The notes beneath the pieces are model-generated. The model searched no databases. It was not told the origin of the DNA and saw only the letters and a program-made list of their open reading frames with translations. A stretch of DNA of 64,000 bases from Maratus speciosus (taxonomy: Eukaryota > Arthropoda > Arachnida > Araneae > Salticidae), in the NCBI GenBank assembly GCA_963932465.1, contig OZ010791.1:622115800-622179799 (forward strand). Reading direction: 5' to 3'. Position numbers and translations under genes: made by a program. This document shows, piece after piece, positions 23,573 to 36,144 of this stretch (its first letter is position 1; every line of letters starts with the position of its first letter).

Positions 23573-25774
23573 TTTTCCCTCAGATTACTTTCGGTTGATT
23601 GGTTCATAAAGCATCGTCATCAACATTTCTTTCTTTCCGCTTGCTTTCGGTTGGTTGGTTGTATAAAGCTTTCGCACAAATAATTAAGTAAACCGGGATA
23701 CAAATAAATAAATCAATTTGAGTGCTTAATGTAAGAGTGACTATTTTTTCAACTAAACATTAAATTTTAGCATGAAGGTGAAACGCATGCTTTGAAAACA
23801 TATTTAACTAGTAAATCTGCAGATCAAGAGCCTCAACGTCATCTCTGCAACTTATTGTTTTTAGCAAACTTTGCGTAATATTAATCTTTCTACAAAAACA
23901 AAATTTAAACTTTTTAAATTACCCAAACATTTATTAAAGGGAAAAAAAATATTTCGATGGTTTCAGACATTAGAAGCGTTAAATTAAACACGTTGTTATG
24001 AAATGATATTCTGAAATTCTCACGAGCTACTTATTCTAGTAATTTTTATATAATAAAGCAAAATTTCTTCAGGGGGGCGCCCCCCTGAACCCCCCGTTGT
24101 GTAATTTATTTTGCATTTGCAATTTTCTATTGATTGAGTTAATGATTATCCTATAGCTTAGATTCCTTTTTACACTGCGATTAATAAGGATAAGCAACAA
24201 TTTGGTCAAGCATTTTACGTTATCCTAATATCCATACAGCAGTATTTACTTGCCTGCTAACCACAAACACCTGTATCTCATGGATAAAGAACTTTTGGAA
24301 ATGTAAACTGAGACATCTAATTTAGAAATCTAATACCTTTATAATTTTTGTTTCCAAAAAATAATTTTGATTACCATTCTGCAATATTTATATCAAAGAT
24401 CTAATCTAAATATCTAAAAATGTACTCGATAGCATTAACTTACTAAAATCACCCTAAAGTAGGCGGACTTCTAAACCTAACGGTTAATAATTCATCATCG
24501 TGCCCACTTCCAATTGACTAAATAGATAAACGTCATTTGGCACCGTTAAGTATTTTTTGTGATAGCCTTTTAATAGTATCCACATTTAATTTAAAATCGT
24601 GATGTTACAAACACCGTTGAAATTTGACGCACTCCTGTTTTCAGGTCAAATTACGAAAGGTTAACTAACCTTTTATTTCCCTTAGTTTCATTTTGTTTCA
24701 TTTTTCGTAATAGGGATTATTTTAATAATTTAATTTATTTTACACTCTACAAGCTGTTACACGGGTCGTTGTTCACGTAGCATTAAAATAGAGATAAATG
24801 CATTAAATAAAACATTTCACTCCCCACCAGACATGGCAAGTCTCAGACTTTTTGCACAACACTATTATCTTACAGAAAATGTTCTTTTAAATCGCGCAAA
24901 TGTTTCAATTAAATAAAGTAACATTTTTTGTATTAAAATACTGGTATCCAGAACGCCGGAGGCTTGGCAGCTCTGCTCCTCTTAATAGAAACATATATAG
25001 TTAACCAACACTTTATCACATTTTATAGGAGACAATACGGAATTTCTTATTTGTATGGCCTTACATATACCTCAGTCATAAAAATGTAAAATTTTGTGGC
25101 AATTAATATACACAACTGCGAAAATGAAATCGCAACCAATGAGAAAACGAAGGCCAAGTAAAATCGTGTAAATCGAGGAATCTTTCTTCGTCGTGTTGGG
25201 AAAATACCACTACAAAAATTATTTTAGGTGGTATTTGGTGTAAAATGTTTATATGTATTCATTCCTGTCCTATTTATCATTTTTATTATTTGTAATTTGC
25301 TTATTCCATTTTCCTTTTGCACGTGAAAATCTTACAAATTAAAATTAACTCTTTGGGAGAAATTGTTATTCCTTATTTTTATTTTTTTTTGGCAACAATA
25401 AAGTTTATAAAGTTTAATAGAATAATGTCAGTTTATTCTGTATGAAAATAACGAACTTTTTCATTTATAATCAAAATAGTTGAATACATAAATAAAAATA
25501 TTATTCTATATAGTATATAAATACTATTTTCATTTCTGCGTTTAAATCAATCTATATGCAAATATTTATACAAAGGCATTCATTAATACATTCCTTTTAA
25601 CTTTGATTTTACTTAAAAAACCACACATACTTTCACATTTATGATATTTTTTAGATGAGATATAGTTGCTACGCAACAGTTAAAAGGGAAAAAATGAAAT
25701 ATAAGTAAATTCATAAAATAAAATGTTTTATATTATTCGAACACGTGTATAAAATTCCATCATAAGTTATGACG
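23573..25774. other. Non-repetitive AT-rich region
   Basis: About 2.2 kb without a recognised gene. It contains a ~30-bp imperfect direct repeat ('ttcggttgattggttcataaagc' type, near 23590 and 23645) and a perfect GC palindrome at 24068. No convincing exon. Confidence 0.4.
24068..24089. repeat. Perfect 22-bp GC palindrome
   Basis: The sequence TTCAGGGGGGC is followed immediately by its exact reverse complement, then by another C6 run. It would form a strong hairpin in single-stranded DNA or RNA. Function unknown. Confidence 0.9.
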
Positions 25775-26110
25775 CAGCCTTAAGCCTAAAATCGTATCGT
25801 ATCGTATCGTAGAATTCGTAGATGGCGGAACTCGTATATACAGCTAACTCGACATCAAAGAAAATGCGAAAAGCCGCCTGTTAATAACTCATCAAATATA
25901 GGTCCTATTGTTCTGATTTTTTTAAAACAGTCTTATATCTGCAGTCTAATCCTATTCTGAATTTTTTACAATTCTACGTGCAGTATATTTTCAGATCTGT
26001 AAGCCCATTTTGAAAGCAATTTCGATGGTGTAAGTTTGTCTTTTTTTTTTCTCCGAAACGGTCTAGATTTTTTTTAAAACATTAATATATAAAATGAATC
26101 TGTTTTTGAC
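25775..26110 (+). repeat. Dispersed repeat D, copy 1
   Basis: Begins 'gcagccttaagcctaaaatc' followed by a CGTAT pentamer run, and shares 'gtagatggcggaactcgta', 'cttatatctgcagtctaat' and 'ctacgtgcagtatatttt' with an inverted copy at 58085-58425. Moderately diverged; class unknown, no coding frame. Confidence 0.7.
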
Positions 26111-26498
26111 GAAGTGGATAAGACTAACCTAGTATCTAGGAAAACTCTTAATTTTTATATAATCCGCATGAAAAAATGGACTTCTTAGGATCGCGGATTA
26201 CATGTTATTCTATGGGCTAGCAGACAGAACGTTGCAAATCGGTTTTGCGCGGTTTAGGTCACAGTTAAAAATCTGAATATTGGCAATAAATCTTTTTTTA
26301 AACTACGAAAACAGTTTATTATGTGTTTTAAAATACTTAGACTGGTTTTTTAAAATGGAGCAGTATTTTGTAATTATAGGTATTTTATTTCATTGTTATT
26401 CATAATAAGTAAACATTTTTTAAGGAGAAAATATTTCACATTTAAAAAAAAAATTCTCGTATCGAAATTCGATATTTATCGAAAATTCTCGTATCGAA

Positions 26499-26615
26499 AT
26501 GAAAATTCATCGCGTTCGTTATAAGACTTCGCCATGTATCACTACGCGATACGCGAAGTTGACTGAAGAAATAAGAAATATCAAAGATCTTGAAATGGTA
26601 TTCCAAGGGGAGAAA
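26499..26615 (+). CDS. Candidate first coding exon of an unidentified host gene
   Basis: Thirty-nine codons from an ATG, MKIHRVRYKTSPCITTRYAK onward, ending in ...MVFQGEK directly before AAA|GTGAGT, a good 5' splice site at 26616. The stretch is richer in CG dinucleotides and more protein-like than its surroundings, and lies outside recognised repeats. No domain is recognised. If real, the exon ends in phase 0 and the gene continues to the right on the plus strand. The frame continues to a stop at 26687 if unspliced, so a short unspliced product is the alternative. Two upstream copies of 'attctcgtatcgaaat' (26453-26500) flank the start and may be regulatory or a local duplication. Confidence 0.35.
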
Positions 26616-29429
26616 GTGAGTACAATTTCTAATTATCCAGACAGCATTCTTTGCAACCGATCCTTTCTAATTAGTATAATGTTCTGAATTGTTTTTATTT
26701 TCAACAATACTTATAACTGTTTTCCTTACAAAATAACGTTCATGTGTGTCATAGGTATTTCTTCTGATATGTGAGTGTAATACATATAGATTACTAAATT
26801 AATTTTGAGTTTTCTTTTAAAGAAATTAAACAAAATCTTTCATTTTTAAAGAACGCACAATTTAAATAAAAGGTATGACGAAATCAAAATTAAGATTTCC
26901 AATCCCGTTTATAAAATGATTCATTTGCGAATCGTTTCTAATAATATTATAAACGAAAACTGACTTAAAATGACATCTTTCGTTTATTTATTTATTTATT
27001 TATTTTATATAACTCTTTTCAGCTTCAAAAATTAAAGCATCGTAGTATTTTATTTTTATAAAATTTAACCTAAAGAGGAAGAAAATTCTTATTGCCGTTT
27101 ATCTCTGTAACAAAAGAAAAACAGAAGAAAAAAAAAAAACAAACAAAAAAAAAACCTGAAGAATTTCTTTTAGGCTAATTGATTACAGCCATGGGTGCAA
27201 GACCTTCAGTCTCAGGACTGATTTCAGTCTTGGACATATTTTTGACTGATAGTAAATTCTACTTTATATACTTAAATTATCACGATTAGCTCAAAATGAA
27301 CCATTTTATCCTGACTGGTTGTTTTGAGCTCCTAAAAGTAAAAATTTTCATCATGATACTTTTCCTTATTTAGTAATTAAAGTTTATAGATAAATAAGAT
27401 AAAACAGCTTTTTTGCAAAAGTAAGATACTTGTTTTTGTTTAATTTTAAAGTTAATATGCTTAAAAGAAAGCTTTAAATAATTTACTTTTAAAAGGTATA
27501 AAAGTAGCCAGCTCCCTTATATGGTATTTGTGGTAATGAAGTATTATTGTAAATAAGAACAATTCAGAACATGTTACTATTTAGAAAAGATTGGTTTCAC
27601 AAAATTTCATTAGCAGCTGCATTGTAGCTGTCATGATAATTAGACTTTGTATAAACTAATAAAGTGATTACTCAGTAACCATTTCAATTAATATATTAAT
27701 CTGACTCGCATCTTAAATTAAATATTAAGTTTTTATTCTGCTTTCATTAAACCATTCACTATTCTGTAACATTCCGCATATTCCGACTACAAAAACTCTT
27801 TTTATCAATTCCACCTGTACACTGGAGGGTTGCCGTGCCACTTACAGAGTTTACAGCGTTTATCGCCTTGTTGTGCAATAGCATTTGAAAGATCACCACA
27901 CTAACATAAAAAAGTAGCAATAAAAGAAAAACAAAATTAATCTGTTGATTGTAAAAAACCGTCTCCATTCTCGGTCGGGGGAGGAACATCACAAGAAAAA
28001 ATAACCTCGCGAAATTTGACAGTATGTCATGTGGGGGGGGGGGGGAATCCAAAACTTCATGAAAATATTTGTAACTTTTCTAATAAATATGTTACATATA
28101 ACATATGGTAGTAATAATCAGTATATCTGATGAAAATACAAGTAATTTTTTAAAATAAACTATTTAATGATTTTTTTTTTATCCCTATTACTGTATTTGA
28201 TTAATAGTAGTTCAAGAGCCATAATTTTATATTGTAAAATCCTTAAAAGCACTCTGCAAGCAGTCCTTGTTCAATCACAAAAGCCTGCCACTAAAAAATT
28301 TTAATGCAGAAGATGTAATGTATTTCTCAGATATAAACAATGAATTTTTCAGTTAAGAAGCACATGTATTTTACAAATATTGCTATTTCTTGGAACACTA
28401 AATATGATACATTATCGCCTTTAACACATTATTTTGGAGTAATGAAAACATTGGTATTATATTAAAATTTTTTGTAAATGAGTGTTATAATCAGAGCAGC
28501 TCATGACAGGTTTTTCTTGCAGCACTAAAATGCATGCTTTCCAAAAGTTTTTTGTTGTTGTTTTTTTTTTTTAATTTTTTTAAATTTTTGCCTTATTTAA
28601 TGGAAGAAAATTCTGCTAAAAATAAGGCAAAGATTTCATTATTAAAAATACTGAAAAAGAATAAATTGGCCAGCCATGCATTTAGTGTTCCCAAAACAGT
28701 CAGTCATGATTTACCACTGTTTATAATGATTTTGCCCAGGCATATTTGGATGTCATATTTCAAGGTAATATCTTTAAGGTAATTTAATAATGTGAGATCT
28801 ATACCTATTATATAAAATATCATAATTTGCACATTTTCTGGTTCCAAGGAATGTAATTTAAAGCATGTATACGAAGTAAATTTAATGATGTATGAAATAT
28901 GATCTATATAATGCAAAATTCTATAATACGCACAACTTCTCATACCAAGGTGTGCATTATAAAGATCTTCTACTGTATTCATATGTAGTTCACACATCAA
29001 AAACCTTAAAGATTTAGTATCTGTAACAAGAGGACATTATTACAACTTTATATTTTTTTCATTCTGTAGCACAAATTACTCAGCTTAGAATTTGCCAATC
29101 AAAACATTGCCATCTTGATTTTTTTCCACTGTCTTTATTTACCTCAGAAGTGATTAAGATTTTTTTATATTGTAAATCCTAAAGGTTATAATAGCAAAAA
29201 AGCACCTTTAAGCCCTTGGGAATGAGCGACCGGTATACTTGGCCACTTAAGGTGTTCAGAATCCTTCATTATTCTCACCACTTATTTTTAATTGTAAAGT
29301 TTACCTTCTTTAATGGGAGCATTTCTGTGATTCAATTACAGAAAATTTTCTGTTTTTAAAAACCTGTAGTAAAAGGTTAAAAATTAACCAAAGGGCTCTT
29401 GTCGTGAAGGGTTTAAACATCTTGAATTA
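26616..29429. other. AT-rich region, possibly intronic
   Basis: Holds an ATTT-type microsatellite (26983-27005), one copy of dispersed repeat E (27190-27300), a 16-base poly-G tract near 28030, and small reading frames without support. Could be the first intron of the gene suggested by the exon at 26499. Confidence 0.35.
27190..27300 (+). repeat. Dispersed repeat E, copy 1
   Basis: Shares 'ggtgcaagacctt', 'tttttgactgatagtaaatt' and 'tatatacttaaat' with 43655-43730, where the second copy is interrupted by a SINE. Class unknown. Confidence 0.65.
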
Positions 29430-29497
29430 CAGTGAACTTTAATAACCCTTGGCTTTAATTGCCAGTACTCTTCCAATTGAGCTATCTGTACGACAGC
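29430..29497 (-). tRNA. tRNA-like sequence, probably a pseudogene or SINE head
   Basis: On the minus strand there is a clean box A (TAGCTCAATTGGAAGAGTA) followed by a plausible anticodon-arm region, but the expected box B is degenerate and acceptor pairing is poor. It is unlikely to be a functional tRNA. Confidence 0.35.
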
Positions 29498-29785
29498 CCA
29501 GCCAACACAATATTCGCTCAGAACAACTATTATCATGGCATCAATTGATTGTGTGAAAAATAATTAAAAGTGTACATGATTATATATTTTATTATTAAGC
29601 AAAAGACTTTGCAGATCCGATTTTCTAAAGAGCTTTAAAGATTGAAATCTCTAGGCTGGAGTGGGAAAGTGGTAATTTTGAGGAATAGGAGGATAATTTA
29701 TATAGAAGAATTTTCTGTATAAAAATAAAGATTTAATTTTTTTTTAATGTTGGGGAGTAGGGGGAGGGAGAAGAGGTGAAATGTA

Positions 29786-30830
29786 CAGTCGTGGAAAAAA
29801 AAAAGTAAACACCCTCTACTAATCCTTAACAAATTATTATCGTAGACAAAAGTTATTGGTACCGAACGATTGGAAATAAAGTCTATTTTTAAATGATGTA
29901 TACAAAACTTGCTTAGGGGGCCATCTACATATTAAAACAAATCCAAACTTCATTTTTTTCAATGGCAATACCCAATTTTAACGAGATATTTCAAATCTTC
30001 GGTTCAAACTATGCCTAGACACCAAATTTCAAGTCATTTGAATGATAAGTTTTTGAATTATAAACATTCAAAATTTAGTGCTTCTAATGTTAAATTACAT
30101 TTTCATATTTTTATTTATATCTTCCGAAATTATGCTCCTAGTAATAATACTAATATACCCAAACATAAATAAGCTGAATTTGCAATTTTTATAATTTTAT
30201 GATATGAATTATGAAATTAATATTCGAAAAAATTATGAATTGCAACCTAAAATTTTTTTGATGGATTTAGATTTATTAAGTCCTGCTTTATGGAAATCCA
30301 AAATTTCACATTTTTCTTCCAGATAGTTTTCAAATTATGCCTAAAAAACGGCAAAATTATGGTTTAAGGGGCCGTCTATGATAGAAGTGACTAGATATTT
30401 TGAAATGTCTTACGCTGTCCTGTAATCTAGCAGACTTCATTGACTGCTTGAGTGACGCTTAAGGTGCCTTGATCAAGAAGGGGGCTCTCTCGGTTAACAA
30501 TTGAGTACCGAACTTTAATTTGGATACAGCCCTTAAAATAAGCTTGTTTTAAAATAATTAATTTCTCGGGAACTTATAGTACGAATTGCATAAAAATTTG
30601 TTTTTAGGCTAATTAAATGGTGTAGAATTCATTTATGCTGTAAAAATTGTGTACTGCTATTGAAAAAAAAACAAAGTTATGGTTCGTTTTAATATGTAGA
30701 TAACCCCTTAAGCAAATTTTATATACACTTAAAAGTAGACTTTATTTTCAATCGTTCGGTACCAGTAACTTTCTTCTACGGTAATTTGTTGAGGAGTTAG
30801 TAGGGGTGTTTACTTTTTTCCCCATGACTG
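29786..30830. mobile_element. Tc1/mariner-type non-autonomous element with TA duplication
   Basis: Ends CAGTCGTGG..AAAGTAAACACC and GGTGTTTACTTTTTTCCCCATGACTG are inverted, flanked by TA at 29784-29785 and 30831-30832. Inverted similarity continues inwards for about 150 bp ('accgaacgattggaaataaa' against 'tttattttcaatcgttcggt'). The 1,045-bp interior has no transposase frame that I can recognise. Confidence 0.8.
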
Positions 30831-30832
30831 TA

Positions 30833-31542
30833 CATTAGGGAAGTTAGTGCTTATTTATTTATTTATGTTAGTGAGCAACAAATGTTGCAGATTTTTTTTT
30901 CAAACTAATTTTTGAAAGATTTTATTATTTAGGTAAGCTGGAGAGGTGGGTGCAAAAGCAGAAGTGGAATCTTCGGAGCTCAGGGGATTATTTTATATGA
31001 TTTATTATTATTGTTAATAAAGAATTTTAAATAGAGATGGTGAAAGATTATTTTATATAAAATTAAAGAATGTTTAATTTTTTTGCACTAGGAATGAGAA
31101 AAGGGAGAAGCAGAAATTTGTAGTTTTGGATTTAATATAAATGTATGGAATTACTTTTATAAGTGAGCGATGATTGTTATATATATTTATAAAGGTTTAA
31201 AGAGTAATATTTCTCGCTATTTTTCTTAACAAAGTAATTTTTTTACATAGTAAAATTTAACATAGCTTTTTATATCTCTGAAGCAAACCAACAGAAATAC
31301 CCTCTAAACATGCATGTTGTACATTACTTCCATATCTTACCAAAGAGTTCTTATAAAAATCTCATTGCACGGTGCTCTTTAAAATTGAAGTATGGTCATC
31401 CTTTTTTGCGGGGAGGGAGGGGGGAGAGATTGAAGGTGAATTGAAATCCTGACTATGAATTCTTTGTATTGGTATTTAATTTTTTTTTGTGTGTGTTTAT
31501 TGTTTTATTTATTTTTTTCAATAACCTCAAAAAAGTAATGAT
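30833..31542. other. AT-rich spacer
   Basis: About 0.7 kb without recognised genes; a G-rich patch near 31410 and T-runs only. Confidence 0.4.
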
Positions 31543-32670
31543 ATCAATACAAAAACCCTTAACGGGTTAAAAGTTTGTGACGCAGCACTTTATCTTATGC
31601 TCTAAGAATTTTAAATATGGAACTTAAAAATAATGATATCAAATTTTGAGTGACGCTATGCTATTAATTATAATCTCTCTATATATTATTTATTTCATCT
31701 TTTTATTTTTTTATAATCGCATGTGCAAAAATTATGTTCAATTTAAAAAAATGTATAAAAGTTTATTCATTGATGCTTTAACATTTACACCTCTCATAAA
31801 TTCCAAGTATGAGTTTTAAAAGATATGATATCAAAATTTTAGTGACGCTTTGATGTGGCTTTAAACGATTTGTTTTAAAATTAAATTTAAATTATTTTTG
31901 TTTTGGCTAAGATATGTTCACACATCTAAATAATAGTTTTAATTTTCCAATATACTTTAAATATGGCACTTTCACTGAATTTATATAATGCATTTAAATG
32001 TATTTATTTGAATAAATTGGTTTATCCTTTGTCCAATGCTATTAAAAATTTAAAATAAGATTTGCGTAAATAATTTTTTTGCGTCATTGTATCCAAACTA
32101 AGGGAAATGTATTCAAATGGATACTATGAGGCAAAATAATTATTTACGTAAATCTTATTTTAAATTTTTAATAGCATTGGACAAAGGATAAATCAATTTA
32201 TTCAAATAAATACATTTAAATGCATTATATAAATTCAGTGAAAGTGACATATTTAAAGTATATTGGAAAATTAAAACTATTATTTAGATGTGTGAACATA
32301 TCTTAGCCAAAACAAAAATAATTTAAATTTAATTTTAAAACAAATCGTTTAAAGCCACATCAAAGCGTCACTAAAATTTTGATATCATATCTTTTAAAAC
32401 TCATACTTGGAATTTATGAGAGGTGTAAATGTTAAAGCATCAATGAATAAACTTTTATACATTTTTTTAAATTGAACATAATTTTTGCACATGCGATTAT
32501 AAAAAAATAAAAAGATGAAATAAATAATATATAGAGAGATTATAATTAATAGCATAGCGTCACTCAAAATTTGATATCATTATTTTTAAGTTCCATATTT
32601 AAAATTCTTAGAGCATAAGATAAAGTGCTGCGTCACAAACTTTTAACCCGTTAAGGGTTTTTGTATTGAT
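31543..32670. mobile_element. 1.13-kb foldback palindrome, copy F1
   Basis: Two arms of about 530 bp that are near-perfect reverse complements (ATCAATACAAAAACCCTTAA... and ...TTAAGGGTTTTTGTATTGAT) around a ~45-bp non-palindromic loop near 32105. A related element lies at 55697-56834. Just outside the left arm, 'cctcaaaaaagtaatgat' is shared (inverted) with the right flank of the second element, so the mobile unit is slightly longer on one side than the palindrome. No coding content. Near identity of arms implies recent origin or ongoing arm conversion. Confidence 0.8.
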
Positions 32671-33574
32671 AAGTTATACACCTAATTTAAAAGCTCTGAC
32701 AAATGTTTTGACAAAATTGCAAACTAAAAGGAATAATTTAATACTCTTATTTAAAAATTTCAACATCCAAAATTTACCATTTAAATCTATTATTCATATG
32801 AGCGATTTCTTTCAACAAATGAAAATTTGAAAATCGTCTGACTTCCCATAGAAAAGCATTATGTCACAAAATAAAATGTTCTATATATTCCGAACGAATG
32901 AACCAAATTTAACCCAAAACTATACAGCTAAATCCGGGGAGCTCACTAATATACATCCTTAATTTCAAGCTAATCGGATGCTTTTTACGGCAGTTATCGC
33001 GGGACAGACAGACTAACTAACTAACTAACAAACAAACAAACAATCAGATGGAAGCCAAAACATTTCGGGTCTCCACAGTAAGCCTTTACTGACGTTTCGG
33101 CAATAATAATGAACGTTTAAGAGAAGGGATTAGTTTCAAATGACGTCACAACCTAGCAATCACCTTGACAACCTGGCAGACTTTTTGTTTGCCACACTGT
33201 TTTTTGTTTTTTCTCTACTTTGATTGGTTGAGCGATAATATCTGCTAAAAAATCGGCGATTTTGGTTGTTTTACGGAAAATTGGAGGTGCCTGTTTGAGC
33301 TAATTTATTTAGATAGCAAGAAATGTGTTTTTTAATCGTTAAATAAGAGATTAGAGTACTCTTTACTGACTCTTTTACCACTAGAAATTAGAAATTGGTA
33401 AAAATAAGCCGCATTCTAATGCTTTCTGCTGCTGTAGCGAGTAGCAACAGTTTTAATAGAATTTAAATTCTCATTTTTGATACTGACCAGTGTTCTTCAT
33501 TTTCATTTGAAAATTGAAGACAGTTCATAACACATAAAGAAAAGTTTAAATAAAGACTGAAGTTTAAATAAAGA
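32671..33574. other. Intergenic region with ACTA/ACAA microsatellite
   Basis: Includes 'gggacagacagactaact' followed by (AACA)n (33001-33045), a pattern often found near Helitron-like ends, but no termini could be defined. No gene seen. Confidence 0.35.
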
Positions 33575-34990
33575 CTGTCGTGTGAAATTTCTGGTAAAGG
33601 GGGGGGGGGGCGCTAATTTCACTAATTGGTTTATTTCTTTTATATGCTTATTTTAAACGGTAGTCCCGTCCCGTTACGTTTTATTGTAGTATTCAGAACG
33701 GCGTGCGATTTGTAAAAATACAGCATAAATGTTACTTATTCGAGATAAAAATTTCAGAAGTCTTGATACCGCTATTTTCGAAAAGTAATTATAGAACGGC
33801 GTGCGATTTGTAAGAATACAGCATAAATGTTACTTGTTCGAGAAAAATTTTTTCAGAAGTCTTGATACCACTATTTTCGAAAAGTAATTTCAGCAAATAT
33901 CTTGAATTATTGGTTAAGACCGCCCCCCCCCCCCCTATTCATGTATCTACGGGTAGTTGTGTGCAGAGGTTTCGTTCATATACGCTTTTGCTAAGAATAG
34001 AGTACGCTCCCTGGTGGTGGAATGTAGAACTAACAGACCGCGATTTCATTTAAAGTAGGGAATCTAACAAGGCGATTTGTTTGAAACTTCAAGATAGTTT
34101 ATAACACATTAGAAAAAGTTTATATACGAATGGCGCGTGAAATTTCGGGAAGGTGGGGAGAGGAGGAGGGGCGATAGATTTCTTTTCTTTTTAACTTTTG
34201 CGTTACTTACCGTTTCCGGTGCGGTTTTTTGACGGAGTCCTGAGATAAATGACTCTTATTAAATATAAAAATGTCAAAAGTTTGTTACCACTATTTCCGA
34301 ATAGTAATTTCAAAAATATCTTAATTTCTTGCTTAAGACCGCCACCCCCTCGAGTAACATATCTACTGATAGGTTGTTCAACGAAATTACGTTCAGATAC
34401 AGTTTTGTTAAAAATACAGTGCGCCCCCTGGTGGTGGAAAGTGGAACTAAGAAAAGTTTATGAAAAATGGCGCGTGAAATTTTGGTCAGGTGGGTGGGGG
34501 GAGGGGCGAAATATTTCTTTTTTTTACCTTTGCGTTTCATACCGTTTCAGGTGCGTTTTTTTGACGAAGTCCTCATATGGATGCTACTTAGTACATATAA
34601 ATGTGACAAAAGTTAAGTTACCACTATTTCCGAATAGTAACTTCAACAAATATCTTAAATTCTTGCTGAAGACCGCCATCTCCTCGAGTAACATATCTAC
34701 TGATAGGTTGTGTAAAGGAGCTTTTGTTAAGAATAGAGTGCGCTCCTTGGTGGTGGAATGTGGAACTAACATAACGCGATTTTGTTAAAATTAGGAAATC
34801 TAACAAGGCGATCTGTTTGAAACTTTAAGAACGTTTATAACACAAAAGATAAAGTGTAAAAATGAATGGTGCGAGAAATTCAAGGGAGGGGTGGGGGGAG
34901 GGACTCTAGATTTCTTTTTAAAAAATTAGCGTCTCTGACTTTTTATGTGCCTTTTTTGAGGGAGTCATGAGATATATGCTACTTATTAAA
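33575..34990 (+). repeat. Diverged tandem repeat of ~340-400-bp units with G- and C-rich tracts
   Basis: Anchors recur in order: 'gcgtgaaattt' (about 33583, 34133, 34470, 34866), 'taccactatttccgaatagtaa' (33866, 34286, 34619) and 'ccctggtggtggaa' (34010, 34424, 34744). The first unit also contains a ~110-bp internal duplication ('gaacggcgtgcgatttgta' at 33698 and 33795). Each unit has a purine-rich G tract or a poly-C tract. The 179-codon frame here spans repeat units and both strands are open, so it is not treated as a gene. Confidence 0.75.
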
Positions 34991-35045
34991 AGTTACAGAC
35001 ATTATGTCTGCTTTGAAAAACACCTACTTTTATTTTGGAGAGTAC

Positions 35046-36108
35046 CCCATATAGCACATGTGCCTTCCCAGGACATCCCCAGGCAGATTTACAATAAAAC
35101 ACCATCATCCCCAGGGCATCCCTGAGGATGCAGAAAATTGTCACCAGGAGGTCCTCAGGAACAGAAAATGTCCGCCTTGCAGCATCCTGGAGAGCTCCCC
35201 AGGACCTCCCTTAGTGTCCTCCTCGGGAGGTTCTGGGGAAGATTTTAGAAAGTGATACTGGAGGACTTTGGGAAACTTCAAGTTCACTTATTATGCCACA
35301 AAAAATCTTGAAGCTATGGTTTAAAGTAATTAATGTAAAACAATTTAATTATTTTTTTCGGAAATAAATACGTTCTTTTTTTAACTAATTATCAGACAGA
35401 TTCACATGTAACAGGTATTACAATTATCAAGCACGCACACGGAATCACATGAAAAACAGCTTTTGGTAACAAATTTCTTACCTTCATTCTGCCTCCCGTG
35501 GTTTGATCCGGGGTACTTAGGAACACCAGTCGCGCGCTCTATCCATTATGCTACAGGGCCGTTGAACAAGAAATATTTCTAAGGTATTCATGTATTTCTC
35601 CCCTCTTTTGAAACTCAAAACTAGAAAATATCCATATTTTATGTGCTTCGTATAATCCGGAATTATCTAACTTTTATTGAAAATTTAAATGCATAGCCTT
35701 TTTTATATATTCAATATAAATTTAAATTTATAAGTAAAAAAAAAAAGCTTATCAATAATTATTTAAGATAACATAAATGTCTTTCAATTTTCAAATTCCT
35801 ACATGAAATTATATTTTTAAATGACAATAATATTGTTTTAGCTTTCCATATTTAAAATCCAATGAAATCATTCTGTACTTAGAAAATTCATTCTGTACTA
35901 TTTTTCCTACAATTAATGATGCTAAATGTTTCTGAGGATATCTTGCGACATAATTTAATTTTAGTTAATAAAAATAATATTTCCAGAGATTTAAAATGCA
36001 AAATATGGATACTTTTAAAATATGAATTCTTTTTATGATTACTAAACTATAAAATCCCAATTGAGAGAATCCTTTCAAAGCAAATGCTTTTTTCTTTCTC
36101 TCTCTCTC

Positions 36109-36144
<36 letters not shown>

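Noticed and set aside
23590..23680. Direct repeat 'ttcggttgattggttcataaagc' as an element end
   Set aside because: Only two imperfect copies, with no termini or duplication.
28608..28761. Internal exon reading KISLLKILKKNKLASHAFSV and onward, ending at AAG|GTAATA
   Set aside because: The donor is acceptable and the phase would fit the exon at 26499, but there is no good acceptor next to a pyrimidine tract and the peptide is not recognisable.
28704..29000. 98-codon minus-strand frame
   Set aside because: AT-rich, no domain, overlaps the weak plus-strand exon candidate; insufficient evidence for either.
34249..34788. 179-codon reading frame as a gene
   Set aside because: It spans tandem repeat units, overlaps open frames on the opposite strand, and shows no domain or splice signal.
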